64,000 bases of DNA from assembly GCF_000002995.4 (NCBI RefSeq), contig NW_025062477.1, positions 1,196,001-1,260,000 on the forward strand. Direction: 5' to 3'. Shown here piece after piece: positions 38,101 through 50,161 of this stretch. Position numbers and translations under genes: made by a program. The notes beneath the pieces are model-generated. The model was not told the DNA's origin. It made no database searches and worked only from the letters and a program-made list of their open reading frames with translations. The stretch comes from Brugia malayi. Taxonomy: Eukaryota > Nematoda > Chromadorea > Rhabditida > Onchocercidae. The first letter of the stretch is position 1; every line of letters starts with the position of its first letter.

Positions 38101-41100
38101 CAACACTTAACTTTCTTGAAAAAATAAGAATTTAAAGTATGTTTTCATGAAAGAAAAAATAAAGCGAACAAAAAGATTTGAGTAAAAAAAAAAAAAAAAA
38201 AAAAGAAAACGAAAAAAAAAACTAAAATAAAATTTGGATAGTATCAATTACATTCTAAAATTTCCATTAAAATATTTTAACTGCAAAATCCATTTAAAAA
38301 CTATGCTAAAATGACCACAAAATTGATCTTTTCCCGAAATTTTCTCTTTCTTTTTGCGCCAAATTATCTTATAACAGTCTTTAGGACTTTTACTTTTCAC
38401 ATTTTAATAATAAAATTTCATTTCATTTTTTTTTTTTTTTTTTTTGACAAATTATCTTATAACAGTCTTTAGGACTTTTACTTTTCACATTTTAATAATA
38501 AAATTTCATTTCATTTTTTTTTTTTTTGACAAATTATCTTATAACAGTCTTTAGGACTTTTACTTTTCACATTTTAATAATAAAATTTCATTTCATTTTT
38601 TTTTTTTTTTGACGTATTTTTTGTACAAAATTTTATTATAGAAAAATTGAGGAAAAAAAAAAATTGTTTTTTTATTATTTTTATTTCTCTTAAAAAAAAA
38701 ATTGCATTTTATAAATTTTTTTAATAAATAAGCAACAATTAGCATTGTTTTTCCTTTTTTTTTTAAAAAAAATTAATTTTGTTTTTAATGAAAAAAAAAG
38801 ATATTATTTTCTAATCGATCGATAATTGATAGTTTGTGTTAGAAACATAAAAAATTGTATGAAAATTTTCATTTAAAATTATTGATTGAATTTTGATTTG
38901 AAATTTTCAATTATTATTGTTTTCTCTAAAATTTCTGATAAATTTTATACTAATACACTTTTAAAAAAAGAAATATTTATGAGTGAATTATTTTGTAAAC
39001 AAATTTTTGATTAATTAATTAATTAGTTAATACATTCTCAGTTTCTCTTCCATTGCCTTTTCTTTTTATTTTTTTGTTTTTGTTTTTTGTTTTTTGTTTT
39101 CTAAATTATTGGTGTAAAATGCATATTCAATTTAATCTTTTCTTCTCATTTAGGATGGAATTTTTTCATTAATTATTTTTTTTCTATTTAATTTTATCAA
39201 TTTAATCAATGAAAAGAAATTGTTGGTATGTTGTTTTTGTGGAAATTTTTGGAAATTCCAGAAGAAAATTTGAATTTTCTAAATTCATTTGAATTTTTTT
39301 TTTTTTTTTTTTTGAGATTAGTTAATAGTTATAGTACTATTATAATGTGTCTTGAATTATTTTCAATTTTATTTAATGTATAATTGACAAATTGAAAATG
39401 TTAGAATTCGTCGAGGAGCAAAAGCAAATTTGTTTTATTCGTTTGAGGAAAAAATGTATGGAAATAATAAATAAAAATTTTGTTAAAGCTCTTCAAAATT
39501 TAGTGAAATTTGAAACTTAAAATTTAAAATCAATCGATAAATACATTTTTTTGTTTAATTTACAATTAATTGTCAAAACAGAGACAGAATTTACTTTGAC
39601 TGTCCGATTTTACACTCAGTTATGCTGTTAATTTAAGTTTTTCTTGAAAACTTTTTCTGTCACAAAAAAAAAAAAAAAAAAATGTCTCAGTGACCTTAAA
39701 ATTAATCATGAGGTGACAATTTTTTTTTTCTACCAAATTTTCACATAGCTTTTTTTTTGTGTGGTTTAATTCATAAGGTACAATTTAGTATTAATTTTAA
39801 TTCAGATAAATTGAACTCTTTTCTAACAATTACTTTTCATTTCATAATCTAAAAGAAATTTTACTTCTCAAATACTCTCTAAATTTAGCAGTAAAATCTT
39901 GAAATCAAAAAAAAAAAAAAAAATTGAAATTAGGATTGATAAATTATTTTAGAAATTAAAAATAAATTACTGAAACAAAAGAAATATATATTTTCCGGTA
40001 GATAACAACTATCACAAGCAATTCTGTGATAAAATAATTTTGAAAAAAATAATTAAATTTATCAAAATTTTTTCGTAAGTTTAAAATTAATTTCAACTCG
40101 AATTGATATGAATTAAAAATATTCATTGAATTTTAGTATTTTAATTTTAATTTGAATTGTTGTGAAATACAACAAAGCAATTTGATGTACGTACCAAACA
40201 ATATTTACTTTGATAAAATATTGCATTTTCAAAAAAATAAAAAAAAATTTTTGAAATAATTTTGAAAAATAATCACATTTTTTTTTCTTTTTCTTATTCT
40301 TTTTTAGTTGGGCATATTTAATTAAAATTGATGATAATAATTTAAGATGTACCATTTCATTTATATGCTAGATCAATTTTTAGTTCAGAAAATTATTGAA
40401 ATTAAATTTTAAACTATTTTAATTTAAAAATGACATAGTTATTTGGTGTGATCCAATCATTAGCACTCATACTTTATCATTTTATCAGATCACTATTAGT
40501 GGCAAAAATGTGATATCATCTGGAAAAGCTCATTTTTAAATCATAAATTAATATAATTTATTAAATTTTAAGAGTCAATATTTGAAATAATAAATGTCAA
40601 AAATTTTATTTCTAATAAATTTTGTTAATTGCAAACTTTTCTGGCTATAATTGAAGAGAGAAAACTAAAAGAATTTGAAACTTAAATTTAAATAGCAAAA
40701 AATTCAAATTTTCATACTTTCTCATGTGAAAGAGTTTATAGTTATTTTAAAATTTTTGTTATTTTAATATAAATATTTAAGCATCGCTGTTTTCGAATCG
40801 TATAGAATTTTCTCGATAAAATACAACAAAAGTTTACATTGATCAATGATAATTGTCAAAAAAAAAAAAAAAAACTTAATTATTCTTAATTATTCTCATT
40901 GTTGTTTATCTTTTGTTGTTTTTTCTATTCCTAATCCATTGTTAATGAATTTTTAAAATTCACTTTCCAATACTATTGTTGACAATTTGTAAAACTGTAT
41001 GTTTCATTTGTAATTTTAAATTAAATAAAATGAATGAATTAATGAATTATCAATAATAATTGATTTTAAATTTAAATTTTATTATTAAAATAGAAAGGTA

Positions 41101-44100
41101 TTTAGGAGAGCAAGATTCAAAGAAATCATTATCACTTGTACTTAGCGAAGATTTGGAAGGTCAACGAATAGCAAACGATGATTCGGAAAGTCCATTAATG
41201 AGGAGAAAAGAAACAAGGTGTATAATTTTATTGAAATTTAATTGGAAATTTAATAAATTTATTGAATTAATATTAGATGAAAATATGAAATTTGAGAAAA
41301 GAAATAAGCTAATTAATAAAAAAATTTAATTTCTTTTAATTAAATTTTAATTAAAATATATTATTTCAGTGGTGGTCGGTTAATTAGACGTCAATTACTG
41401 TTTCACGTACGACGCGTTACCAGTGATTATGCTCTATTTTTTGCAGCAATTGGAATTGGTGCATTTTATTTAATCTTTATATGTCTTTTTTTTTTTTTTT
41501 TAATTTTTAATTTTTTAAATTTTAAAGTAAATAATTTTGAGTGATAATTTTAGTGAAATTTCAGGTTTAATGATTATTGACAATGAAATGAGCGCTGCAA
41601 AAATTTATCAACGAGTATATTTTAATAATTCAAAATTGTTATAAAAATTAAAAATATGTTTGTTAAGAAAAAAAAAAAAAATTATTGCAATTTTTGGAAA
41701 TGTTTCTGTATAAATTTTTTTTTAATTTGATTATGTGATTCAATCGTACTTCTCAGCTTTTGTCTTTTTTTTTTTTTAATTTCAAATTTAATTCCATTTC
41801 AGGGATCATACGCAAGTTTAATTTTGAAAGCGCTAATATTGCTAAGTACAATTATTCTAGTAATACTTGTTATCAAATTTCATGTTCACGAAGTACAGGT
41901 AAGCTTTTTTTTTTCAAATTTGATAAAAAGTCAAAAAATTTATCAGTAATAGAATATCTATGATTAAATATTTGTTATCACAGAATGACATTTGTGTGTA
42001 TTTTACGACAAAAGCGCATTATTTTAAGTCTTTTCTCGTTTTTCGCTACAAAATATCCATATTTGCTCTTTCTATTTTCGATAATTAAAAATATTCATTT
42101 GAGATGAAAATATTGTAAATTAAGATTACTCTTCTAAGATCATTTTACTGTGACATTTGCGCTCCAAAATTTAAGCATATAATTTGCAGTTATTTATGAA
42201 TGCAAACAGTGCAGAAGATTGGCGAATAGCTATTACATGGCAGCGTGGTTTGCAAATTGTACTTGAAGTAATGGTATGCGCACTTTGTCCACTTCCAATT
42301 GATATTAATTTCTATTGGACAGCATCTGATGGTGACACGGTAGATATTTTTTTTTTGTTAAATAAATAATTTAAATTAAATTATTATATTTTTAACATAC
42401 GAGTATAAATAATTGATATTTTTTTTTTTTTTTAAATAAATAATTTAAATTAAATTATTGTATTTTTAACATACGAGTATAAATAATTTATACATTTAAC
42501 AATTTTTGAGTAGCAGAAATTTGTTTTTGAAATCATTTAAGAGTTTCATAAAAATGAGCAATTTGCGCATTTATAATTTCGATATCTTTTTGATGTTAAA
42601 TTTTAATTAAAATTCCCTTTGAAAAAACATTATTTAAAAAAAAAAAAAAAGTGCTTCTTTGTATAAATATAGCATTAATTAAACTTGCGATGATATTATT
42701 TGAGAGTTTTTCCCGCGATCTCTCATATTTTTTTAAGTAAGCCAAAATTTTAGATGAAAACGGTAGAGTTACCACTCAATGTCCTTTTATCAATTCCAAT
42801 GTTTTTTCGATTATATTGGTTGTGTCGTGTTATGTTATTACATAGCCGGTACAGTTTTTTTTTTTTTTTTTTTTAAATCAAACCTTTTAATTAATTTAAC
42901 CTTAATTTCAATTTTAGGTTGCCATTTTTTTTTGCAGTGTTTAGAAATGAAAATTTAAGTTATTATTAATTTATATACTAATAAAATTTAAATAATTTAT
43001 AATTAATTATCAAAATTTAACTAATTAATAATAATAATAATCAAAATTTAACAACAAAATTAACTTTTTTTTGTTTTTTTTTTTTTTGTATCTTTTAGAT
43101 TATTTACTGATGCATCCTCAAGGAGTATTGCTGGTCTCAATAGAGTAAATTTTAATGCTCGATTTATTTTGAAAACTCTAATGACATTATGTCCTGGTAT
43201 GTTTATTTTAATTATTAAAAAAAAATTTTAAAAATTTGATAAAAGAAACAATTTACATGAAAATAATCAAATATTGCGAATATTTTATATTTTTTTAGGA
43301 TATTTTGTAGAAATCTTTTTACTACTTCTATTACTTACAATTTATTTAGTATTTTACTCTATTCTATAAGTTAAAGGTACTGTACTTATGATATTTACTG
43401 CATCATTATGGATTATTGCTGGATGGATTTTAAGGTTATGTGAAAGGTTTGAAATATTTTCATTATTTCAAACAATATATTCATTTTTCACTTCTCATAA
43501 ATACTCTTTCATTTTTGTTTTCTTAATTAAATCTTTTTTTTTTTTTTGCTTTAATTAATTAAGATATCTTATAAAATGAAAAATTTTTTATTGCAATATA
43601 CATATTTTGCATAATAATTTCAAATACTTTTTGTCCTTTTGTTTTTTTATTTTGTTTTGGTTTATAGAATAAAACATAAAATAATGAAATTTATTTGGAA
43701 TAACTGTTGAAAAGAAAAAAAAAATTGATTATTCTAAATTTAATTTTAAATTTTAAACGAATTTATAGGCATGATACCGTTGATCCGATTAATATTCATT
43801 CACAAAAACATCAAGATTATCTTAATTCATTATGGCTAATTGCAATAACTTTTCTTTCTGTTGGTTATGGTGAGCTTTTGCTGTTCAAACTAAAATAATA
43901 ATAATAGTAGTATTATAGCTATCTTATGATTATGATTACGATTATAATTACGATTATGAATTGTTAGAAAATAGAAAGAAATAAACATTTTATACTCTTC
44001 TGATCATGAAATTGTTGCTAAAATAATTTTTTTTTTTTTTTAATTTTTGAAATTTGCAGGTGACATTGTGCCAAATACATATTGCGGTCGTGCAATGGCT

Positions 44101-45525
44101 GTTATTACTGGTATTTTAGTAAGTTTTTTTTTTTTTAATTTAATTTCATTTTTCATTTCATATAAAAACAAATAATTTGTTTGTTTCTGAAAGAATGAAG
44201 GAAAACAAAAAAAAAAAAAAAAGAGAAGAAGAAAAGAAAAGTTTTGGAAAAATTTTAATTTTATTGAAATGTTTTTTGAAAATGAGAAATACTTTTTTTT
44301 CAAAAAAAAGTTATAATTAGAATAAATTTAAAATTTTAGGATTTTTTATAAATGTATAGATAAAATGTGGAAATTTATTTGTAGGGTACATGTACATCAT
44401 CAATGGTTGTAGCAGTAATAGCTCGAAAGCTTGAATTAACTCGTGCTGAGAAGCATGTACATAATTTTATGATGGACACTCAGCTTACTAAACAAGTAAT
44501 CAATTTACACTTTTTTATTGTCAAATTTTTGATGTTTTTTTTTTTTTTTTTTAGAAAATATTTTTCATTTGATAATGAATTCAATTGATATTTCAAATTT
44601 TAAGTAATATATCAATTAATTGAAAATATCTTTTATCGATATTTCAAATTTTAAGTAATATATAAATTAATCAAAGATATCTTTTATTTTCTCATTAATA
44701 TTCATACATTTAATTTTAAGCTAAAACATACAGCAGCAAATGTATTACGTGAAACTTGGCTAATTTATAAACATCGATGTTTGGTTGATAAAATTGAACC
44801 AGCAAAAATTCGCATGCATCAGCGCAAATTTTTAGTTGCAATCTATGCGTTAGTTATTATTTATGAAAAAAAAAAAAAAAATTTTTCTTAAATTTGCATT
44901 TTTTACTTTTTTTTTTTTTGAGAAAATCAAGAAATTATTGATGGAATAATCATTGAAAGTTTGATATTTCAATTTTAGATTACGAAAGGTAAAACGAGAT
45001 CAAAGAAAATTAGCGGAAAATTCGGTTTCACTAGGTGATGTCGCAAAGGTTTGTAAATGATTATTATTATTATTATTATTCATACTATTATTGTTATTAT
45101 CATTATTATTATTAATACTATTATTATTATCATTATAATTATTTAGGTGTATTATGGACTTATTTAAACTTATTATATACATATTTTTTTTTTGATTTAT
45201 CTAAAAAGAGAAATAATTCATATCAGTTTATCTCTTTTATAATTTCCGTTTGCTAATCTGTTTTTTCTGTTTTGCTAACTTATTCACATAATTATACTGC
45301 AATTTGCAATATGCAATCCCTCGAATCTCTCGAATTATCATTTAAAAATGAAAGCATACTAATCATATTCAAACTCAAAAACAAAATTGTTTATTTTTCT
45401 AGTCATTCAATTAAAATAATTTTTTGTAAATTAAATATTTTTATAAAATGATTTTGTAAATATTTTTGGTAAATTAAATTTTGTAAAATAATTTAAATTT
45501 TATAAATTAAATTAAATATTTGTAT

Positions 45526-45557
<32 letters not shown>

Positions 45558-45811
45558 TATTTCAGACAACATCAAATACATATGAAATGGTACATGATGT
45601 TCAAAATAGTCAAGAAGGCTTATCACTACGAATGACTGCTATGGAATATCAATTAGCTGATATTAATCGTGAATTAAGCGCATTAGTTGAATTTTTGAGA
45701 CCAAATCGAATTTTAAAAAATGCTACGCTTACAACATCAGCAATTATTAATTCAAATGATAATGCTATTAGAAGACGATGTAATGCAATGGAAGTGGAAG
45801 TGGAAAGTTGA
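31495..45811 (+). CDS. kcnl: Small-conductance calcium-activated potassium channel (SK, KCNN/kcnl family)
   Basis: SK channels are plasma-membrane K+ channels opened by Ca2+ through bound calmodulin. Exons: 31495-31573, 31710-31828, 34534-34630, 34901-34998, 35582-35840, 41094-41217, 41370-41458, 41565-41614, 41803-41898, 42190-42339, 42754-42848, 43099-43196, 43377-43446, 43769-43869, 44060-44118, 44385-44495, 44721-44848, 44979-45048, 45566-45811; 712 aa, all phases agree. Residues 1-260 are a polar cytoplasmic region; membrane segments lie at about 277-293, 309-331, 355-373, 397-420, 452-470 and 515-545. The filter is GYGD (507-510). [24 protein letters not shown] and [14 protein letters not shown] mark the calmodulin-binding domain (about 545-635), then a coiled coil. 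Nematodes have several kcnl genes; I cannot say which one this is. The ATG lies just after an A run, so upstream exons or other starts are possible. Confidence 0.93.
32114..32151. repeat. Poly(T) run, about 38 bases
   Basis: This is the longest T homopolymer in the window, inside intron 2 of the channel gene. Confidence 0.85.
33030..33074. repeat. Perfect 14-bp inverted repeat with TTGCA-rich loop
   Basis: TTGCACTGTTTGCA at 33030-33043 is matched by its exact reverse complement at 33061-33074. The 17-base loop repeats ATTTGCA. It lies in intron 2 of the SK channel gene. Confidence 0.75.
33229..33257. repeat. (CT)n microsatellite
   Basis: An imperfect CT tract in intron 2 of the channel gene. 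Confidence 0.85.
33884..33940. repeat. Palindromic ATATC/GATAT cluster
   Basis: ATGATATGATT and AATCATATCAT face each other around 33884-33906, and ATCATATCAT units repeat to about 33940. The cluster is AT-rich and intronic. Confidence 0.6.
36717..36774. repeat. (CAAA)n and (CAA)n microsatellites
   Basis: Five to six CAAA units are followed by a short linker and about eight CAA units, in intron 5 of the channel gene. Confidence 0.85.
37222..37253. repeat. (GA)n microsatellite
   Basis: An imperfect GA tract in intron 5 of the channel gene. Confidence 0.85.
38360..38613. repeat. Three near-identical tandem copies of about 85 bp
   Basis: Copies begin at about 38360, 38448 and 38530 with CAAATTATCTTATAACAG and end in a T run and GAC. 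The non-homopolymer part, about 65 bases, appears identical in all three; only the T run differs (about 20, 14 and 15). This points to a recent duplication. It lies in intron 5 of the channel gene. Confidence 0.9.
42359..42492. repeat. 74-bp tandem duplication in an intron
   Basis: The segment starting TAAATAAATAATTTAAATT and containing AACATACGAGTATAAATAATT occurs twice, at about 42359 and 42433, with two or three differences and a T run at the junction. It starts inside intron 10 of the channel gene, about 20 bases after the donor. Confidence 0.85.
45058..45143. repeat. Imperfect (ATT)n microsatellite
   Basis: ATT units broken by C and G substitutions begin 10 bases after the donor of the last SK channel intron. 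The Asn-rich minus-strand reading across it is an artefact of the repeat. Confidence 0.85.
45529..45557. repeat. (GA)n tract abutting a splice acceptor
   Basis: About 14 GA units end 8 bases before the acceptor AG (45564-45565) of the last SK channel exon. A purine run takes the place normally held by T-rich sequence, leaving only ATATTTCAG. Confidence 0.9.
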
Positions 45812-45965
45812 AAAAAGAAAAAAGAAAATTCATATTTTTAATATTTCAGAATTTTTTTTTTCTTTTTTTTTTTTTTTGCAACACACTCATAATTTGTGTC
45901 TCAAAAATTTTTTGTTTATTTGTTTGTTTGTTTGTTTATACTTATGTATAGCTATTGTTGTGAAC

Positions 45966-45971
45966 AATAAA
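45966..45971 (+). promoter_or_regulatory. Candidate poly(A) signal of the SK channel gene
   Basis: An AATAAA 155 bases after the stop codon, close to a TTGTTGTGAACAATAAA context. It is the first good hexamer downstream. Confidence 0.5.
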
Positions 45972-48217
45972 AAATATTTTGTTTACATTTTTCTTTTCTT
46001 TTTTTTTTTTTTTAATTTTTACTAATATTTGATGTAAATTTTGATGTAATGCTATAAAATGAAAGAGTAAATGATATGATATTATTCAAAAGGCTATTTT
46101 TTTTTTCTTTTGTGCATTATGAATTTTTTTTTTTTGAAATTTTCAGTTGTATAATTTATTTATGAAAATTGTAATTTAACTTTTAATTTTTACTTATTTG
46201 TTTTGTCAGTATAATATTGAAATTTGAAATGGAAGAATAAAGAAAAAAGTGAAATATAGAGGAAGAAGTGAAAATGATTCTCATCCATTACTCATCCAAT
46301 TTTTTTATGTAATTTAATTTTAAATTTGAAATTTACTAATTGCTAAAGTAATTGTTTGCAATGATTTTGTTTATTTGATTTGATTTTTTTTTTTTCATTT
46401 CTTATAACAAATTTGAAAAAAAAAAAAGAAAAAAAAACAGCCTAAGGCATTGAGAGAGACATATGACAAATGCATGTAATAAGCTTAGGATAAAATTTAC
46501 TGCTAACAACTAAATTTAAGCTTAGTTGTCTGACATGTAAGACAAGAATGCTAAAATTAGTTATGTTTAGATAAATTGCTCAAATAAAATGAAATCCATC
46601 TTTTTTTATTTTTTTTATTTTTTCAATTTTTTTTTTTTTATTTCAATCAAAAATTAGAAAAGAAAAGATTTTATAAGGTTATATTTATATTAATTGATAA
46701 TTTTTAAATTTTTAATTCTCAAATCTACAAAATAGCTTTTCTTTTCCTTTCCTTTTTTTTTTTTTATTGATAGCTGAAAAAATGTTTAAAAATTAATTAA
46801 CATTTTTTATTCAATCATTTTCACATTCATCAATTTTTGATCATAGCTCAACAATGCTTTTTTCAATGCAAAATAATTTTGATCATTGAAAATAATTTTA
46901 TTATGAATTCGTTTCTTTTTTTCTTTTCACTTCATTTCATTTCAATTTCAATTATGATATAATTTTGAAATTTATGGCATAAATTGTAAGAAAAAAGTTT
47001 TCTTTTTTTCAAAAATATTCATAAGAATTATCAGAAAATTTAAAGAAAAAAAAGGAACAAAAAAAAAAAAAAAAACAGTAAAAAATAAAAATGAAAAGAG
47101 CAATTGGATAAATTTTTCTTATTTGCAAAAAAAAAAAAATAATTATACGTAATGTGCAAAATTTGACATTCGATTAAAATAGCAAATATAAATAAATTCA
47201 AATATAGAAATATCAAGGTAATTAAGCTTATCACGACAGAAAATATATCATTGAAAAGAATGAACATAGAAATTTAATATTATGATGAAGGAAAGAGATG
47301 CAAGCAACTGCATATAATTAAGAGCCTAAATAAAAAATGTCACCCAACCTTGTCACCCTCCATTCCTATCGTATATTTCTAATATAAAATATTCGTTTTC
47401 TTTTTTTTTTCATCAAAAAAAAAAAAAGTAAAGTAAAGTAAAGTAAAGTATGACATAACATTTTTTTCTCTTTATAATAAACTATTTATTTATCAAACAA
47501 AAAATTTTTTCATTTTTACAAATTATTAATCACTAGCTATACATTTAGAAAAGTTTTGCATAAATTTTACATTTCCTTTTTTAAAGTATTTTCTTTTCTT
47601 TTCTTTTTTTGAAGTAACAAAAATTGTAAATGATAATAATAAAGTGTACTTAATCATTAATAAAAAGATTGCAAATTTTCTTTCTTTTCTTTTCATTTCT
47701 CCCTTTCTCTGATCATTTCTTAATTTGATCCCTATGAAGAAAAAAAAAAAAAGTGAAAAATGAAAGAGGTGGATTTTTTAATATTTTTAAAATGATATTT
47801 CAAACTTTTCTTAGCGAACATTTTCTCCTGAGATCCACCCTATTTGAAATTGTAATTTCATTGGATGCAAAAAAATAAAGGAAGTAAGTATTACTTACTG
47901 TCTGAATTAAAATCACTATTTCAATTTTATTTTATCGAATTTATTAAATATTAGCTGATTGGTGTAGGATGGTGTAAAAATTTTAAATGCAAAAAGTTTT
48001 TTTTTTTTTCTATTGTCAATTATTTATTATTTTATATTTTACACTGATTTTTATATGCCTTGTTTTTTTCTTTTTTTTTTCTCTCTTCTATTTTTGATTT
48101 TAAATTTAAAAAAAAAAAAAAAATTGCTAACAATATTTGTTAATTATTTTCCTCATTTCATTTCAAATACAATATTCTAACTATCATATCAGTATGAAAT
48201 AATAATTTTTTATTCAA

Positions 48218-48427
48218 TTAAATTAATACAAATTAAATTTCTCGTTTCAGTAATAATAATATTTATGTTATTTATCTGTCAACACAGTTATATTTTCTTA
48301 GAAATATGATGAATATATTATCAACAAAGCTATCAATGAATGAATAACATAAATAAAATAAATATATATTATTATTATTATTATTACTGAAACATTTGAG
48401 AGAGAAATTTAATTTGTATTAATTTAA
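48218..48427. repeat. Long imperfect palindrome, arms about 55 bases
   Basis: The left arm (48218-48272) reads TTAAATTAATACAAATTAAA, then TTTCTCGTTTCAGTAATAAT, then ATTTATGTTATT. The right arm (48343-48427) carries its reverse complement in the same order, with an 8-base insertion next to the GAAAC motif and an expanded ATT run. The inner 70 bases do not pair. The structure resembles a decayed foldback or MITE-like element, but I saw no second copy and no clear target-site duplication. Confidence 0.7.
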
Positions 48428-48589
48428 TAAATATATATGACAATAAATAAATTAAGCAACAAATAAAGCTGTCATCATATCCGTTAGCATTCATTCATTT
48501 AACAATTTCATAAAATATATGTTCATCGAGTAGTCAGCCATCTTTTTAATCTATCTATTTTCAATTTTTCAACCTTCTATTTCTTTCCT

Positions 48590-48591
48590 CT

Positions 48592-48625
<34 letters not shown>
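48590..48625. repeat. (CT)n microsatellite
   Basis: About 30 bases of CT with a CCC start. A short 8-bp inverted repeat, CATAAGGT-GAA-ACCTTATG, follows at 48660-48678. Confidence 0.85.
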
Positions 48626-50136
48626 GAAATGTCGCCTTCTCATGACATTGCTATATTTACATAAGGTGAAACCTTATGAGGAATGAATGATAGTTGACAA
48701 ACAAGACATCTGTTGACAAGTTTGCTAGAGAAAAAAAAACATACACAATTGATAAAACTTTGCAAAAATAAAATAAAAGTGAAAAGCCTATTAAACAGCA
48801 TCAAATGATTTTAAATTAAAAGTTTGAGCATTAATGAATAAAATTTTGCTTAAAATTATTATCAACAAATATCATAGCAATTTGAATAGGAATAGAAAAA
48901 TGATTATTTTAATAATAAGTAACAAAAAAAGAAAATTTATATCTTAGATAAGCCATATCATATATACTTACCAATTGTAAGTTCAAAAAAAAAAAAAAGA
49001 GAGAGAGAGAGAGAGAAAGAGAAAAGATATGAAAGAGTGAACTGATCGATTAGAAATACTTTTAATGCTATTCATTTAATTGCTTGATATTTTCTTTGAA
49101 ATTCATTCGTGCTTTTAATTTCTTTCCTTTTTTCTTTTTTTAAATTATTCGTTTTAAATTACTGTCACAACCAAACTAAAAAAAAAAAAAAACCCTTAGA
49201 AACTTTCTCTTTTTTTTTTTAAAAAAAAGAGAAAAATTTCTTTTATTAATTTTTAATTGGTAATTTAAATTTTTAAATTTATAAAATCTGAAAGGTACAG
49301 CCTTTCACTAATAATAGCTTATTACATAAATATATTTATGGATATAATTAATATTAATATATGAAATTTTTACTATTATTCTAAAAAAAATCATAATAAA
49401 AAATTTTTCTCTTTTTTTTCTAAAAAAAAAAAAAAAAAAAAATAGCTAAATTTTGTTTACAAAGTTAAATGGCATACATTAATACCTACTAAAGCTTATT
49501 TCTCATACTGTTTCCTTTTAGCTATTTTAAAGCATTTATGCTTTGCTTCCTATTTCCGTAAGAAGGAAAAAAAAAAAAAAAAGAAATTGTCGAAATAAAT
49601 AAAACTTTTACTTGCCCAAAATTTCTTTTGCAAAAAAAAAAAAAAAAAAAGCTTTTCAATCAAAAAAAAAAAAAAAAAAGAAAAATTTCTATTTCATAAA
49701 TTTGAAATAGATGAAAAATGTTTCAAGAGCTAAAACATCATTGTTAGATACGGTATGCTTCATATTTCCATTATGATTTATACTTTAAAAAAAAAAAGTT
49801 TTTTTTTGCTATTGTCAATCAACTTATTTTTTATTTGCTAGAAGTGTTCACCTCTTTCTCTCTCTCTCTTTCAAATGCATTTCTTATTTTTTTTAATTTT
49901 TAAATATTTTGTTTCTAACTAAACTAAATTTATTTCTTCTTTAACAATTTCATTTTCAATCTTTCTTCTCATTTTTATCACTTATTGTTTGTAATTTTTG
50001 CAATCATTTTGAAGTTAATTTCAGTTTCAATCAATTTTTTTCTTCCTTGGAACAATTTATGATATTTAATTAAATTAATTGATAAATTTCACCTTTTCCA
50101 TTGTACTTTTAAATTCATCTAATCTAAATCTTTTCA

Positions 50137-50161
50137 GTCTCTCTCTCTCTCTCTCTCTCTC
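50137..50161. repeat. (CT)n microsatellite
   Basis: A 25-base uninterrupted CT tract in the spacer. Confidence 0.85.

Larger units (their letters stand above)
35841..41093 (+). other. Large intron 5 of the SK channel gene
   Basis: This 5.25 kb intron lies between the exons of the divergent N-terminal region and those leading to the first membrane segment. It carries CAAA and CAA microsatellites (36717-36774), a GA tract (37222-37253) and a three-copy tandem repeat (38360-38613). I recognised no exon in it. A gap of this size before the conserved core is a plausible site for an internal promoter of a shorter channel isoform. Confidence 0.6.

Noticed and set aside
45000..45182. Asn-rich minus-strand frame of 60 codons
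   Set aside because: It is a translation of the ATT microsatellite in an SK channel intron.
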